Shown: in pieces, positions 36,421 to 50,500 of the stretch
Numbering within the stretch: the first letter of the stretch is position 1
Layout: each line of letters begins with the position of its first letter
NCBI RefSeq assembly: GCF_040807025.1
Contig: NC_090942.1
Span: forward strand, 69,892,911-69,956,910
Direction: 5' to 3'
Origin: Struthio camelus
Taxonomy: Eukaryota; Chordata; Aves; Struthioniformes; Struthionidae
DNA length: 64,000 bases
Program-made: the position numbers and the translations under genes
The notes under the pieces: model-generated
Seen by the model: only the letters and a program-made list of their open reading frames with translations
Database searches by the model: none
Told to the model about the DNA's origin: nothing

Positions 36421-38824
36421 TTACCTTTGAAACTGCAGCTTTTCATTCTGAAAGGAACTTCAGGAAAAATTTAGTAGTTCTATCTTCATCACTTAACACT
36501 GCTGCATTATCCGCAGAAGTCACCGGAACACTTTTCTTTGACTTCTCTGAGTTTTGAATTAGGCCTCTGGTTGCTACCTGAACAGTCAAGAGTATCTTAC
36601 TTAATGATCTATATCATTTTTTCCATGTGTTCCTTTGTAGTTAATACTCTGTATTTCCTGCGCAGGTGCCTGATCAATGAATCAATAAGTATTTTAGGAT
36701 ATTTACTTCCATCATTTTGGCTGTTAAGTGCCAACCCGTGAAGACCTGTGACTTCTTGTTCTCTGGAAAAGCTCTTGTCAACACAGAGTTAATTTGGAAA
36801 TGTTTCCTGATAGCTTCTCACAGGAAACACTTATGGTGCCCATTCTTTAAATAAGACGTCTACTAAGTGTAAGTTATATCAGTTAAAGGGATGCTATCAA
36901 GCAAAATATGTATGTGAGAAATCCTTAATGTGCTTTGGCCATAATACTGCATCTTTTAGAAATAATTTTAAAAAATCAGCACTTACACTGCTTGTTTACG
37001 TTACACTCAGAATGACAAGCAAAATGATCCCTGTCATTTTTTGTTTGTAATCACTTCCACCTTTCAGTTTTTACACACTAGTCAGAACTTCGTGGTTTCA
37101 TGCAGCTTGGTGACATTGTATAACCTGTTTACAACCACAGATTTGACCATAATAATGGAGTACCTCTCAAGAGACTGAATCCATCTGGATAGATTTCTGC
37201 TGGTGATACAAGACCAAGAATCTTTTGAAAAATATTTCCAGCTCTCAAAGTTTTTACTGTGTGTCAAATATCCCCAGTATTGCTAGTGCCTAAGCAGTTT
37301 ACCTTATTGAGATATTAGTGTACTATTAACTAGAATCTGTGAGGACAGATTTTTCCCAAATCATCCTCAGGCGTCTTAAGGGGTTTGTAGGTTGTATGTT
37401 ACATTCCTGAAAAATCTATTTTCTGATCATTATTTTTCTAATCTGAGAAAGGGAGGCCTACTTGCATGTAGCTGTCCCTTGTCATATCATTTATCCAAAC
37501 AGCAGGGTCGTATTAGCAAATGGCTGCGAAACAAAGGAGTCAAAGATTGGTCTCAGAAAAAGTGAGGTGATGTGATGGATGGGAGAAGCAATACCAAAGA
37601 AATCACCATGCGCATTGAATCCTGCTAGGGAGAAATCTGCCTGAAGATTAAGAGTATTTGTAACCCTGTGGTCTCCAAGTTCTTTCATTACTTTCAAAAA
37701 TCCACGAAACTTTTACTGCAAACCAAATCTTTTCCACCTGAGGTTAGCAAGAAGACTGCATGTCCTCTTGTGAAATTTAGGCTTAGTCATATACAGCCGC
37801 ACGCACACCATGCTCAGGCTTCGTTACTGTAACTCTGCCTCTCTGGGGCTCCCTTGCCCTCTGAAATGTAGACTAGAATCTCTGGAGAGAGGACACAGCG
37901 CTTAGAGGAGAGAGGAGGGTTGATTCAGTTCACGGTATTATGAGAGGTTGAAAATCTTGGTGATATATCTAGACAGATATAGCTAGAAGTTAGTGGGGAG
38001 ACATCAAGTGCTTCATATTTTAACTTCTGCAGGTTTCAATAATAAATCAACCTGCATTTATAATCTGCTCTCCCCAGCTGGGAGCATACCAGCTTTCACG
38101 ATGCCTCACAGATAGAGGGGAAAGACACGTGGAGATGTCAGCAACAAACATCCCTATTAACTGTATGTGGGGCCTGGGAAGTAAAGGGTGAAGGACCTGA
38201 AAGTTTGGCTAAGTCAAGATATGTTTTTAAAATAAATCTTTAAGGAAGAAATTGTCCTTCTTTCTTTATGTGATCTGAATCCAAAAAGCTAAGAAGGGAT
38301 GAAAATGAAAAACCGAAGAAGAATGTAGTGCAGGAGATGCGATGTATTAGAATATGATACCTTAAAGAGTGCCAAGTACTGAAGAAGCACAAAATACATA
38401 AAATATGTTGTGCATTCTTTTTCTTTGATTTTTATTTTATTGTATTTTATTTTTTATTTTTTGGAGGGCAGCTGGTACTCTCTTTTATTCAAATACAGTA
38501 TATTTTAAGATACACTCTGGGCTATCCTTTGGAACTTGAACAGTTCCCATGTATTCACTAAGTTATTGAACAAGAGAAAGTGTATCTGTAATATCCAAGG
38601 CCTTGAGTGGTTCAGAGGTCCCTGATTTTTCTCTGATTTACGCAGGTCATTGTCACTCAGGTGTCAAGGATGACCACACTCTCTTCCTCATGATTGGGTA
38701 AATATGAGAACAAATGATTCAGGAGCACGTTCTTTATGTGCCACCTGCAGTAACTTCCCTGGGTTGACCCTTCATGGGGCAGCAGTTGACTCAGTGAGTG
38801 CAAGATCAGCCAGTAATTCTCCCT

Positions 38825-38855
38825 TCTTCTAACTCATGGCTCATGAGTTAGAAGA
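38825..38855. repeat. Perfect 14-bp inverted repeat, 3-base spacer
   Basis: TCTTCTAACTCATG (38825-38838) and CATGAGTTAGAAGA (38842-38855) pair completely around GCT. The core ACTCATG recurs immediately downstream (near 38855 and 38862). This suggests a local template-switch duplication rather than a protein-binding site. Confidence 0.9.
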
Positions 38856-41800
38856 CTCATGAACTCATGGAGTTCACTTGGTGGGTTTTTTTTTCTGTTT
38901 CAGAGCTGAGGATAGTTTACTCAAAGAGGGGGGTGCAGGGTGCTTTTTGCATTATCAGATGTTTTGTGGTGTAGATAGGCGCACAGGTAAGTAGTGCCCT
39001 CAGTCCCTTCTGGACCCACTTGTTAAATTTATAAAAGGTAAGGTGATAGAAAAAGTCCTCATTCCCACCCTATTATATGCATGCTTTCTGTTGGGAGATG
39101 ATAATTTAATTGGTGACACATTCATGATGCAAATTATAGTTTTTCAGGTCCAGTTCAGCCAGATAGGCAGTGCAGAATGGGCCAAATGTAGACTTTGTTT
39201 GGTCTACAAAGAGCTGAATTTGGCTCTGGCATTAGTTGTAAGTGTTCTAAGTTACAAAACATTTTTTTTTTTTTTAACCCTATACAAAGGACAGGGCTGC
39301 TGGTGTTGCAAAATAATTGAGTCAGAGCCTGTTGCAAACAAAAGATGATTAGTTTCTTGTGTTTACGCGTGTTCTGATGTGAATTAAACCAATCTATTAT
39401 GTCTGTTTTGTGTTCCTAGGGATGCACTATTTTTATGCAGAACTTGCAAAAGCAGACACAGTTCACCGATGTTTATTAGTGACCTTGTCTTGTCCTCTGA
39501 ATTATGGGCAGTCTGCTTTGAACATGGGGAAATGCTACTAATAATCATCATGTGGATGTTCATGTTTTTGTAGTTGTTTAACCTCTCAAGGCCCTGCTGC
39601 AGTTCTAGATGTAAGAAAAAAGAGGAACAGAATTATGGGTGTTTAAAGCTGAAATATTTATAGAAGCAGTTTTTTATTTAAAAATAGCGTTTGTGCCTGA
39701 GAAGATCAGATGTACCACTTCGGTATGAAAAACAAAACCAGATTTTGGTTGATGTTATTAATAGAAATTGCATGAAATTTGATAATGTAATTTAGTTGAA
39801 AATATTTTCTTCCAATCTATGTTTTAGAGTGTTTTTGTGTTACTAAATGCCATAAGGAATAAAAAGATTTTTTTTTACTTAATATGTTTTATAGTTAGAG
39901 GGTACAAAGACAAATAGTTTGATTTCTGTTTTTAAAGAAGAAAATATTGTGAGTATCAGAACAGATTTTAGTTATTTGAAAATAAAGGAAACGTGATGTT
40001 AGAAAAATGATTTTATTTACTATGGGAAGATGGGATTCACATCTACCACCAACAAAGTGTTTTAGGTTAAGGGGAAGACGTGTACTAGAAAGAGAACAAA
40101 ATTTAAAACTGGATTATTTAGGGTCAAATTAGGGTTTCCTTAATTGCCTGTAAGAGATGCTTACATGGACTTCCAAAATCCAGCTTTGCTATTAAAAATG
40201 AAAAATAAGAAAATGCCTAATCCTGCAGTCGTTGTTGATCTGAAATCACTATTTATATCGATGAGTGTTTCACCTGCATGAATATAAAGCACTGCAGGAT
40301 GTGGCCCAATAGGTTTTAAGATAGGGGCAATCATTAGTGCTCTAGGATTGAAAGTGTGTCCAAATCTGGCTCACTGTTCATGAGAACTGACTTTACTAGG
40401 AAAGTTAGTCAAGGAAAGTGAAGATTTGACCCTTGATATATTTGTTACATATAGTAAATGTAGTTTAAAAAAAAAAAAAAAAGTAATGAGCAAGGGTTAT
40501 ACTCTAACATAAGTTTCTTCTTTTTCCCACAATTACCTGTTAGTGTAGTGCAAATAAGATGATAAACTTCTATAGCATAAGATGTTGCCAAGTTATAACA
40601 CTGGCAATGCTTCCTGACCCAGAGACCCATTCCCTGATAGGATTGCAGGAGTTAGTATCCTGTGTTTCTCTCTTAAGGATCAGGCTGGGGAAATAACATA
40701 TTTGCAAAGAAACTAACATGCTATGGTGTTTTTCAGCTCACTGAAAGGAGTTATTTTATGTTCTTTGTGAAGTGCTGAGTTGTGATGGGGAGAAAAAGTA
40801 GGTGACTGTTGCGAGTTATTGCATTGGCATTTCAAATGGTATGTTAGAGCACACCTAGGGGGGGAAAAAGTGCTCTCAGAGCAATGATTCAGCACCTCAA
40901 ATCAAAAATATGAATTCAACTCTGTTTTGAAGAGAGGTTTTGTTTTACTTTCATCAAGTTTTGAAAATATTCATCGTATTCCCTTAAATACAACTTTAAG
41001 GAAAAACCTCTGTTTAAAACTTCAGGTAGCAACTATTGACACTAAAAGCTTATCTGAACAAAGAGATGCCCCTGCTTCATGTTCCCTTAGAATGACAAAT
41101 CTCCTTGGCTTTGCAGTCCTCTCCCCAATGACAGTGTGAAGCAGCATTCTTGATTAGTCAAGAGAAGGCAGCATGCAACCATTAATATTAACAATAGCAC
41201 ATCACACCATCTGGCTCCACCAGCTTGGAAATGATGTCCCATATTCTTTACTTGCGGCTGACAGAAAACAGCAAATTAATTGGAAGTACAAGTGTGATTT
41301 ACCTTTTACCCTTACTCTTGACTCCCTTTGGTCTACCATTCATTTTGCCTTTGAATGACCTAATACTTCTAATTTTATTGATCTATCAAGGAAGAAGATT
41401 TTTTCAAATTACAGAGTTAAAGGAATACTCTTCTGTGAGGGTCCATTTAACATATATTCTCAGAGCTAATTTATGGAGAGAGAGAGGAACGTTATCGTAT
41501 CAGAACACTGTTAGGCAGCCACCTACTCATCTTTATATTTCCTATCACCTAGTAGAGTTGATACCCTGGCTTTATTTGAAAATATATTTGATCTCAGCAC
41601 AGTGATTCCCTCTCACCTCCCTGAGTGTGCTTTTGTTAAAAGTAAACTTTCCAAGATCCCTGCAATTCAGTCTAGTTGAATCTGGGCATAAAGAACAATA
41701 TCTTATTTACTGTTTTCATAGATGCTGCAAAGATTAATTAGTGCATGCTTTGTAATGCTTTGAAGAGTTAAAAATGCCATGTAAGCATTATAATTTGGTT

Positions 41801-44274
41801 CTCAACTCTGCAGTCTAGCTTTTAATTGCTCTGTTTGCCGTATTACTTGGAATGGGACTCTTGCAAAATAAGCAAAGTCAGTCATAGTTATTAATGAGAT
41901 CAGACTTCAAGTAGAATTTGGGGTGGCAGCAGATGTGGTAAAGGCTGTGAGTAGGTTGCATTCTTCTCCTGGAAGAAGTACTGAGCCAAAAAAACTCTAT
42001 GCTTTGGGATTCACTGTGCTGCCTAGTATGCTACCTTTCAACTGTAGCATACATCTGATGGCCTAACAATTTATGATCATTATATATACCACTGAACCTT
42101 TTAGTTGAGTAAAATTTTCATGAGCAAGCTAATTTCCTATTCTCATAATTATATTCTGACCAAATTCTTACAACAGCTAAATAATTGCATATGGCATTTG
42201 TCACTTCCAGTGCTGAAGTACTGTATGGTGTTAACTCAAAAGGAAGCTTTAACTGAAATGTCAATTCTATCTTTGTGACTACTAAAATGACTTTTAACAG
42301 TTTTGGTGTGCTCTGAAGTGTGTTAGATGCAAGGCATTCTGTGATATCATTAGTTACCCTATTGATACTGTTGCAGACTATGGAAGCTTCATCTCAAGGA
42401 CTGAGAAACGAAGAACACAGGGAGTCACGAGTGTGTTCTGCCTAGTGCCAGAACATCAGCGTAAGCTGATTGCTCCTTTGTGTCACTCTTAGGGCAACAG
42501 CGTGATTCATCACTTCCATTTTGATGAATGTTGAAGTGCAGATGCATCTTTATGGGTTAGATTTTACTTCCATTGAAGACTAAATGGCATCCTGATCTCG
42601 TTTATAATAATGTAAGTTGGGAGTAATTCTGTAAAACTGATTGACCTACATCAGTGTAAGTCTTGTGTGAGATCTTGTCTTCACTGGAAAAGGGTTTGGT
42701 CTTAACAAACAAATATACATACGTATATATATTTAGTTCCTTTGAAAAGTGATGGTTTTTCCACACTGGGGAGCATGCGTAGGCTTTGCTTGTTATTCTC
42801 TAGTAAAATATTTGAAAAGTAAATTCACTTGACGTGTTTAATCCATGTGCTCTTTCTGTATGAAAGTTCAAGCATGATGTAGCTTTCAATGAATGATTAA
42901 GTTTGACCACCAGCGCTCTTCCATTTTGGCAACAATACCATCTGCCATTCTTTGATAGTATGCTCAATCCTCTGTCTTTGTAACTCTGTTGATGACTACA
43001 TTGTTTTGATACATTAGGCCAGTTAAGCTGCAGAAATCTAGTTTAAAAATAGCAGTATGATTTTAAAATGATTTTTAAAAACTGGAGGAGCACAGAAGAA
43101 AAAATTGTTTATACATGGTTATAGATCTATTTCTGTAGAGCTATTTTTGGTGAACTGAAGCTATCTGATATGCTAGAGTAGCATAAAAAGGAAGATTTAT
43201 GTAAGTATAGATAAAGAATCATTTCTGGCTGTGATCAGGATGATCTTACTGGTATATCTTTGGGTTACTGGGCCACGCAGTGTGTTCTCTATAAGGGATA
43301 TAGAGAATAGTATTTTTTTTTTTCCCATCATCTGATTTTATTGAAGAGCAGAATTTCTCTCCTAGCTTCTTCCTTCTTAATTGATGTCTTTCACTTCTAG
43401 ATACAAGTAAAGGCTGCAAAGCAGCAGTATAGTAACATACAGCTAAATACAGATGTTCAAAATGTGAGATCTGTCAGTCAGTCCCTTGGGCACAAGTCTG
43501 TGCCTCCTCATGTTAGAACAACAGTCACATGTCTTACTAAATCAGGTACTCTTCTTGCATCCCATGTACTATGGATTTGTTCTGCTATATACTGCATAAA
43601 CTACACTGTTGTGCTTATGCTGATAAGTGTTCCTCCTCAGGCTGGAGTGAAAACCAGCAGCCCCTGTTGTGCATGGTAGCGATTGCCACTGCAGACTTAA
43701 ATGGAAGAGAAACAGAATCAGAGGGACTAAACAGTCTCATATTATTTATCGTTCATTGTCTACATTCACAGGCTCTGCCAGCCTGGAACTTGCAGGCCAC
43801 GCTTCCCTTTTGCATTGACAGGCAGCACTGACCACTAGACAGTTCAGATGTTGATATCTCCATCTTCCTTCCTTCCGCCTATGTTTCTGCAGGAGATGGC
43901 AGCAGATGATGCAGTAATTTTAGAAGTCAGACTCTCCTATGAGACTGAAAAGGAACAAAAAAAATCACACTATTTCTGTCCAACAGTTATTCAGTTAAAT
44001 AACAGAATGATGAAGCCATGTTCATTATGATGATACAGATGGAACTGAGTAAGATCTTGAGCCTTTTGTTCTTTTGACGCAGGAAAAGTACCCTCCAGAC
44101 TAAAGAAACATGGTGAAGTCCTGTTGAAAGTGAATGAACATTTTTTTTGTTCCACCTGTTCTTGTTTCAGAATCATAGTCTGTCAATAGACATTTTATAC
44201 TGATTACAATAAAAGAAACGCCAGCATGTAGAAAGTTTTTGAAATTATGGCATTTTTACCCCTTTCAGTCTTAG

Positions 44275-44545
44275 TCCCTGCTGGAGTGGACCTCAGGAGG
44301 TCACCTTCTCCACCTTCCTGCTCAAAGCAGGGAGCAGGTTACTTAGGGCTTTGGCCAGCTCATTTTGAAAACCTCCAGTGATGGAGATCCAACAGCCTCT
44401 CTGAGCAATCTGATCCAGTACCTGGCTATCCTCAGGGTGAAAAATGTTTCCTTTACATCAAGTTTGAACATCCCGTGTTTCAGTTCATGACCATTGTCAT
44501 TGTGTCTGGGTGCCTGTGTGAAGAGCCTGGCTCTGAAGTGTAGAA
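44275..44545 (-). mobile_element. CR1 LINE 3' fragment
   Basis: The plus strand shows the reverse complement of the CR1 3' end: GGACCTCAGGAGGTCACC, then TGCTCAAAGCAGGGAGCAGG, GATGGAGATCCAACAGCC, and later TTTGAACATCCCGTGTTTCAG. A remnant coding stretch on the minus strand (44343-44552) includes RLLREAVGSPSLEVFK, the CR1 ORF2 C-terminus. It is truncated and diverged. Confidence 0.85.
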
Positions 44546-47500
44546 GAAACAACTTAGGAAATGGATAGGGGGCCTCTTCAGAGAGTTGATTGTACAGGAG
44601 CCAGGTCTGAAATATTCATCCACTAGCTCAGTGTCCTTCTGAAGTCAGAAGACTTCAAACTATCTCATAAAAACACAAGTAAATGAGATTAAAAGGGCTT
44701 TTAAAAAAGGAGGCAATCGGAGAACAAACTAGAAAACATGACATCTGTTCTCTTCACAGTTTATTTTCTTGTGTAACGTTGGGCCAGACATTTATTCTCT
44801 CTTTTTTTCCCAATTGTAAGATTACTACGATAAGCATTATTATATGTTATTGGTTTAATGCCCCAAAATCTTAATCAGGATCAGGGCCTGAGTTCTTCAC
44901 AAAAATATAAGATGCAACTCCTGCTTATTCTGATTTAAGACAATGCAGAAAGGTGAGGGGAACTGGATGGAAGGAAGGATAAAGGCAAAGAATGAGATCA
45001 TGCAATTATATATGCTTGCTGTATGCATAATTGGCATCAGCCTTCCATTCTCTTTTCATTTCTATTAAAAATTAGAGTTATTCTTCCCATAGTGTAAAAG
45101 AGGAAATTAATAAGGACTAAAAATTCCTGTGATGCTCTGAAAAAAGGGTAAGTTGGGAATAATAGTTCAACCAGCCTTAGCCCCTGATGTAGCCTATTCT
45201 GAAATGTACTTATTTTGTTACCAATGTTACTTTGCAGAATAGTGTAGTCTTGACTAGTTGATGAGGAGGTAACAAGTTTTTCAATATAAAACTCCGTTAT
45301 ATATTAAGTTCCAGCAAAAGGTTTCCTTCTTCTAGCTTTCTCTTGCTCACTCTAAATCAAAGAATGTATTAAACCTAATCTGGAAAGCTTACTTCTTGTG
45401 ATGCGTTCCTTTCAGATAAAACTGCCAATTTTATGCATATTAGGAGCTTAACTTGGTCATTCGTGGTCTCATGCAGTTCTTGAGAGGCAACTCTTATAAA
45501 CTAGTGTACACGTCTGATGGCATTATAAAATAACCGAACTCTTAACTATTTATTTTAAGGAAATATAAATATTTCCTTCAGAACATGTGGGATTAGTGAG
45601 TAAAGATTTTAGAGCAGAGTGGTTTTTTGTTTCATTTTACTTCTTTTAGCAAAGATGGGGAAAAAATGAAAGGGGAGATATAAACAAACTGTTCTAATTG
45701 TGTGCTGGAGGGATAGTTTAAATAACAGTATAACATTCTTCTCAGCTTCTATAACAAAAAATTTTGTCAAGAAACTGCAAACATAACAAACATCTTTTAC
45801 ACTATGTTGATTCAAAACCTATCTAATTTTAGTATCCCCTGAATGAATTAATGCTCTCGATTGTTTGCTGCGGTCACTTCACCTATTTTACTGCTTCTGT
45901 TCCATTAACATTCCACTGCAGTTAAGGAAGCATTGGAGGGCTTATATTCAGGAGACCACCCATTACATACTGCTACAAGTATTTGGAATATTCTGCAACA
46001 GTATGGAGCTTACAAACAGTGGTTGTCACACAACCACTTTTAAATTAAAAGCCTTTTGAATAAGTATTGTGTGCTAGCCCAAATCCATGTGGTTAGGGAG
46101 GATTTAATTTATACAGTATTTAAGAACCTTTCCAGGATGCCTTTAATATCTCTCCAGCAAAATAACACTTTGTTTCGCGCTTCAGAACTTCTGTAACACT
46201 TTAATAAAGTCTAAGTAAATGAGCTTTTGGATGTCCTGGGAGAACGATTAGTCAAGATGGAAGCATAATGAAATGTACAGTTTTAAAGTTGATGATTTAA
46301 CCAATCCAATTAGGGTCTGCGTAACATTTGCTTGTGGTGTTTTGATGATGATTTTTATGGAAATAAAGAAAGAGCTATTCTGGGCAATTAGTTGGAACTA
46401 ATTTTCTTTTAAAGGAGGGTTTGCAAAGAATAGCTTTAGGTTGCCTGAATGCAAGGTTTAGGTAGTACAGAGATGTAAGGCTGGATTAACTGTAGTCCTT
46501 AACCATCCGTTTCTGGAATTTGGGGTTGAAATCTAACATTGCTGCATATGGAAGATGTCTTTAACTTAGTGCCCATTTGAATTCACCACAAAATCATTAT
46601 TCAGCTAAAAACAATTACCAATTGTTTTAGCAGGAGGCAGTGGGAGAACTGCAAGTTGTGGAGCATATAAAATTCCAAAAGTTAAAAGTGTTGCAGTTGA
46701 AAGAGAGGCTGATGGCTGGGTGAGTTGTGATTTTCTCCATTTTGGGGGAAAAAAAAAAAACATGAAAAAGGGGAAAAGAACCCCACAAAGTTTGCATTAT
46801 AACCTGAATCACTTACTAAGCAGATTTAGCCCCCTGGCATGAAAAGACACATTGTGCAAAGTGAAATGCTTGACGTTGTCTGTAAGGTCAGTTACTGACT
46901 ATATTAATGAGTTAACCTAATCATCTTCCTTGCAGCTAATACATAAGACCTTGTATTTTTAGACCATTTTAGCTCATTACTGACTAGTGATTTTTGTAGA
47001 TCATCCACAATTTGACAGAATTCTTAAGCGTTGTCCTTTGTAAATTTACATCAGTAATTTTCTACACTGACAAAGCAGATTTAGAAGTCTTGAAACGCAT
47101 TGTGAAATGTAAAAAGAGAAGGAAAGAACTCTGTATTATGTCTCCTACATTTCCTTCGTGTTTTTCTTTTCTGAGCTCAGTTTATGACTTTTATATTTGG
47201 AATTGGTTGTACTGGCTAAATATATTTTTTCTGTATTGCTTTCTTATTTTGACTTGGTGTAGTTTTCATTGTTTAATAATTAGATCCACTGAGGTTTCAT
47301 AATGCCAACATTCTGTAATCCTTCTAGTCATTGTAAAATATTTCTCAACAGCTTGTGCAAATTTAGTCTTTTTAGAGTCCATCCCTTAAAAGAAAGTCCT
47401 TCCTCCTACTTACTGTAAATCTCAATTTATGTGGGGTACTTAGTTACGAATAAGATATAGGCTACATATTCTTGAGTATTTTGTAGAACTGTGTTAGAAG

Positions 47501-50500
47501 TTCAGAATGGTAATAATTTCTTTTTCTTGTTGTTGTTGTTATGTAAGCAATTAGAAGTATCTAAGATATACTCAATAGTGTGAATGGTGCCTTTTTTTGA
47601 CCAAGTGTAGACCGATTGGATAAAAACTCATTTTTCGTTGTAGATTTCCTTGTAGGCATTATTGGATCATTTCTGATGTTTGACTAGTGATTGTAGACTA
47701 TTGTTAATGGTGAATATTTTGCTTTATTTTCCCTGTGTTTCTTTATTTGCAGTAGCTCATAATGAACTGCTATGTTTAAATGTCTTTATATCAGTACGTA
47801 GCCCAATCTAGATAGCCCCAATTATTTCTTCTCTAAAACAGAAAGAGTACAACACTTTTTCATTAAATTCAGGTCTTTTTGGCTCTTATGGCATGGTCGC
47901 CAATTGACCTTTTCCACTTCTGAGGAACAGAGCCTACTTCTGTATTGAAATTCTGAGAAGTTGTTAGACCTTCCTCAGCACACTAATTAGTGCTGTGGCC
48001 CTGTGTCCATGATGAAGATGACATACAGATTCTTTACAGGGTCTTGCGGACACGCACAAGTTCTCTTCAAGTCTGAGAAGCATATTTGCGTTTTCTTTTT
48101 ATTTAGGGTAAATGTCTCTTGTGTTGTTTCAGTCTGTTTAAGCATTTGTTTCCTACTACACTTCAAATTTGTGCATGAATTCATACAATGCTACATAGTA
48201 ATCATTAAGCCACTAACCACCTATTTACATTAAGAAATGGCAAACTCTCACATTTCTACAGTTGAAATTAAAAAACACCATTGCCACCACCCACTGAAAT
48301 CATGTGTACAGATTACAGCTGAAAGCTAAGATGAGCTAGGAAGATTTAAATAAAATCACATTTTCAGATATCTAGCTTACTTTCTAGAAGCTTCTGTAGT
48401 CTAGAAAATCAAAACCTACTTTACGGCTCTCATTTTCGTCTACTTATTTCTCCCTCTGTCTAGTGACAGTTTATTCTAGTTATTAGCCACTTTCCTGTCC
48501 AGTTGTCAGTGCCTTCATTCTTTTCTCTTCCCCCGGCTAGCTCTAACAGTTCCTGTTGTTTCCCAATAGTGGGCCATAACATGATTTAGGAGACCATACA
48601 AATATCCTGATAAGTCTCATCATTTTCCTTCTAACTTTTTGGAATTGTGTGTTGACGTTTAAATATAAAAGCTAATGACTGAAATTTCAAAGCCAAGTAA
48701 CAACTGCTGCTAAAATTTCAAAGGGAAATATGTGGCTAACTTTCCGAAGTTGACTTTGAAAAGCCATGGTTCTGATTTTATACATTTTCAAAATTTTGTG
48801 TGCATTTGGCACTGTTACGGATTTTAAGAAATGAAAGCACCTAGAAATCCTGGTCATCAGTCCTGCTTTTCCCTTCCATCCCAGGTCTCTTGCCTTCTCT
48901 GTATTACAGCTGACTGGTAGGTCTGAAAGGTCTGCGGTTTCCTGACCACACTTTCAATGGCTTTAGACAGGACTATCAATTACTTTCATTCCAATTAAAA
49001 TTAAAGAGCTGAAACAAAATTGTCAAATAAAGAACATGTTTTAGGAATCTATATTCATTATAGATGTGAACAGTTTTTGTGCTTTTTTTTTTCTCAGCAA
49101 CAACCAGGAAGGTGAAATGGAGAAGATGGTATTTACATTTTTAGGTGATACAAAGTTCAGAAAAATCACAATTAGCTTTGAGAACAATTCTAAACACAAC
49201 AGTACTGATATATGAGAAAAGTTTGCTATCACCAATATTTGATTTAAGATAAATACATTTTAGTCATGCAATGCCAGAAAAAAACAGTATTTCCAATACA
49301 CTGTATATGGCCCAACAGAGCAGTACTGCACAAATGACGGAACTTGTGTTAAGGGTATTAGGGTATGAATAAGGGTTATTCATGCATGATGATTATTTTA
49401 ATGTACCAGGACCAATCAAGCTTTTGCATTCAGGTTTGAACACTATTTTAAAGGAAATAGACGCTAGACAGAAAATAATTATTTAAATGCTTTGAAAAAA
49501 GAAAGACCAAGTTCTTCATGCACCAATCGCAGTGTTTAGATCCCATTTACTTAAATCAGTGACAAAAAATCACCTAGTTTTCAGTGCAACAAGGTGCTGA
49601 TTCTTATGGAAAGCCTTGTCTGTTATTTGGTGGAGGTGCAAAAACTGAAATCTGGAAAAAATCACTTTCAGGAAAGTAATGAAGAGCTCTGGCACTGTTT
49701 CTCTGAGCTGGCCCTGAAAGAAGTTGCATTTGTATTGTGAGCCTTAATACTGTTTCTGGGGATAAATACATTTCTCTTTCACTTCTGAATAATTTGTCGT
49801 CGTATTTTATAGTGAAAGACATAGCTGCCAAAACAGTGTGAATATAATCTATGGAAATTAGATAGTTTGATAATTTATGCAGTAGGCCCAATGAACAACC
49901 TAGCTCGTGTAAAAAGAAGTGAGAGTGCTTAAAAAGGCACTTCAAATAATTTTATAAATTATAAAAATAGTTCAATGCAGAGTTACTGTATGTTCTTGTT
50001 TGTTCTCGTCCTATTACGTTCTAGCCCCATCTTTAAAATCAGCATTGCGATATCTCTTCCTTTTTGAATGGAGGGAACACTCTGCTCCGCAACCGCTTTG
50101 GTGATTTCTGTTTTGAAGGAAGATGCTGGTTCTGATAACTGGATTTTGAAGAAGCTGTTGTGCCCAGTATGCTCTCTATATGGCTGGGTAACAGGGAAGG
50201 AGTAGTACGTTGTATGCAGAACAAAGACATTCCTGACACGCAGAATGCACAGTTGCATGTTTAAATTATGTACTCTACAAATCATCCTTGACATTTTGTA
50301 ACTTTAAATAGCTGTTTCTCAGAATCTCTGTCTTGGTACTTTATATGGCTCCCATTACTATTGTTCTCAGAGCAGTTGCAGAACTACTTTTCTCCTCCTA
50401 GCATTCCTCTGAGGTGGAAAACTATTATCTCCACTTTACAGCTAGCTTAAGGCTGAACAAATGTTGGATCATTTGTCCGATCTATAGTCATCTGCTTAAA

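Larger units (their letters stand above)
34331..44274. other. Non-coding interval, AT-rich
   Basis: About 10 kb with no recognisable exon. It contains a possible MIR fossil (36285-36420), the palindrome at 38825-38855 and A16 at about 40467-40482. ORFs up to about 125 codons have no family features. Confidence 0.7.
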
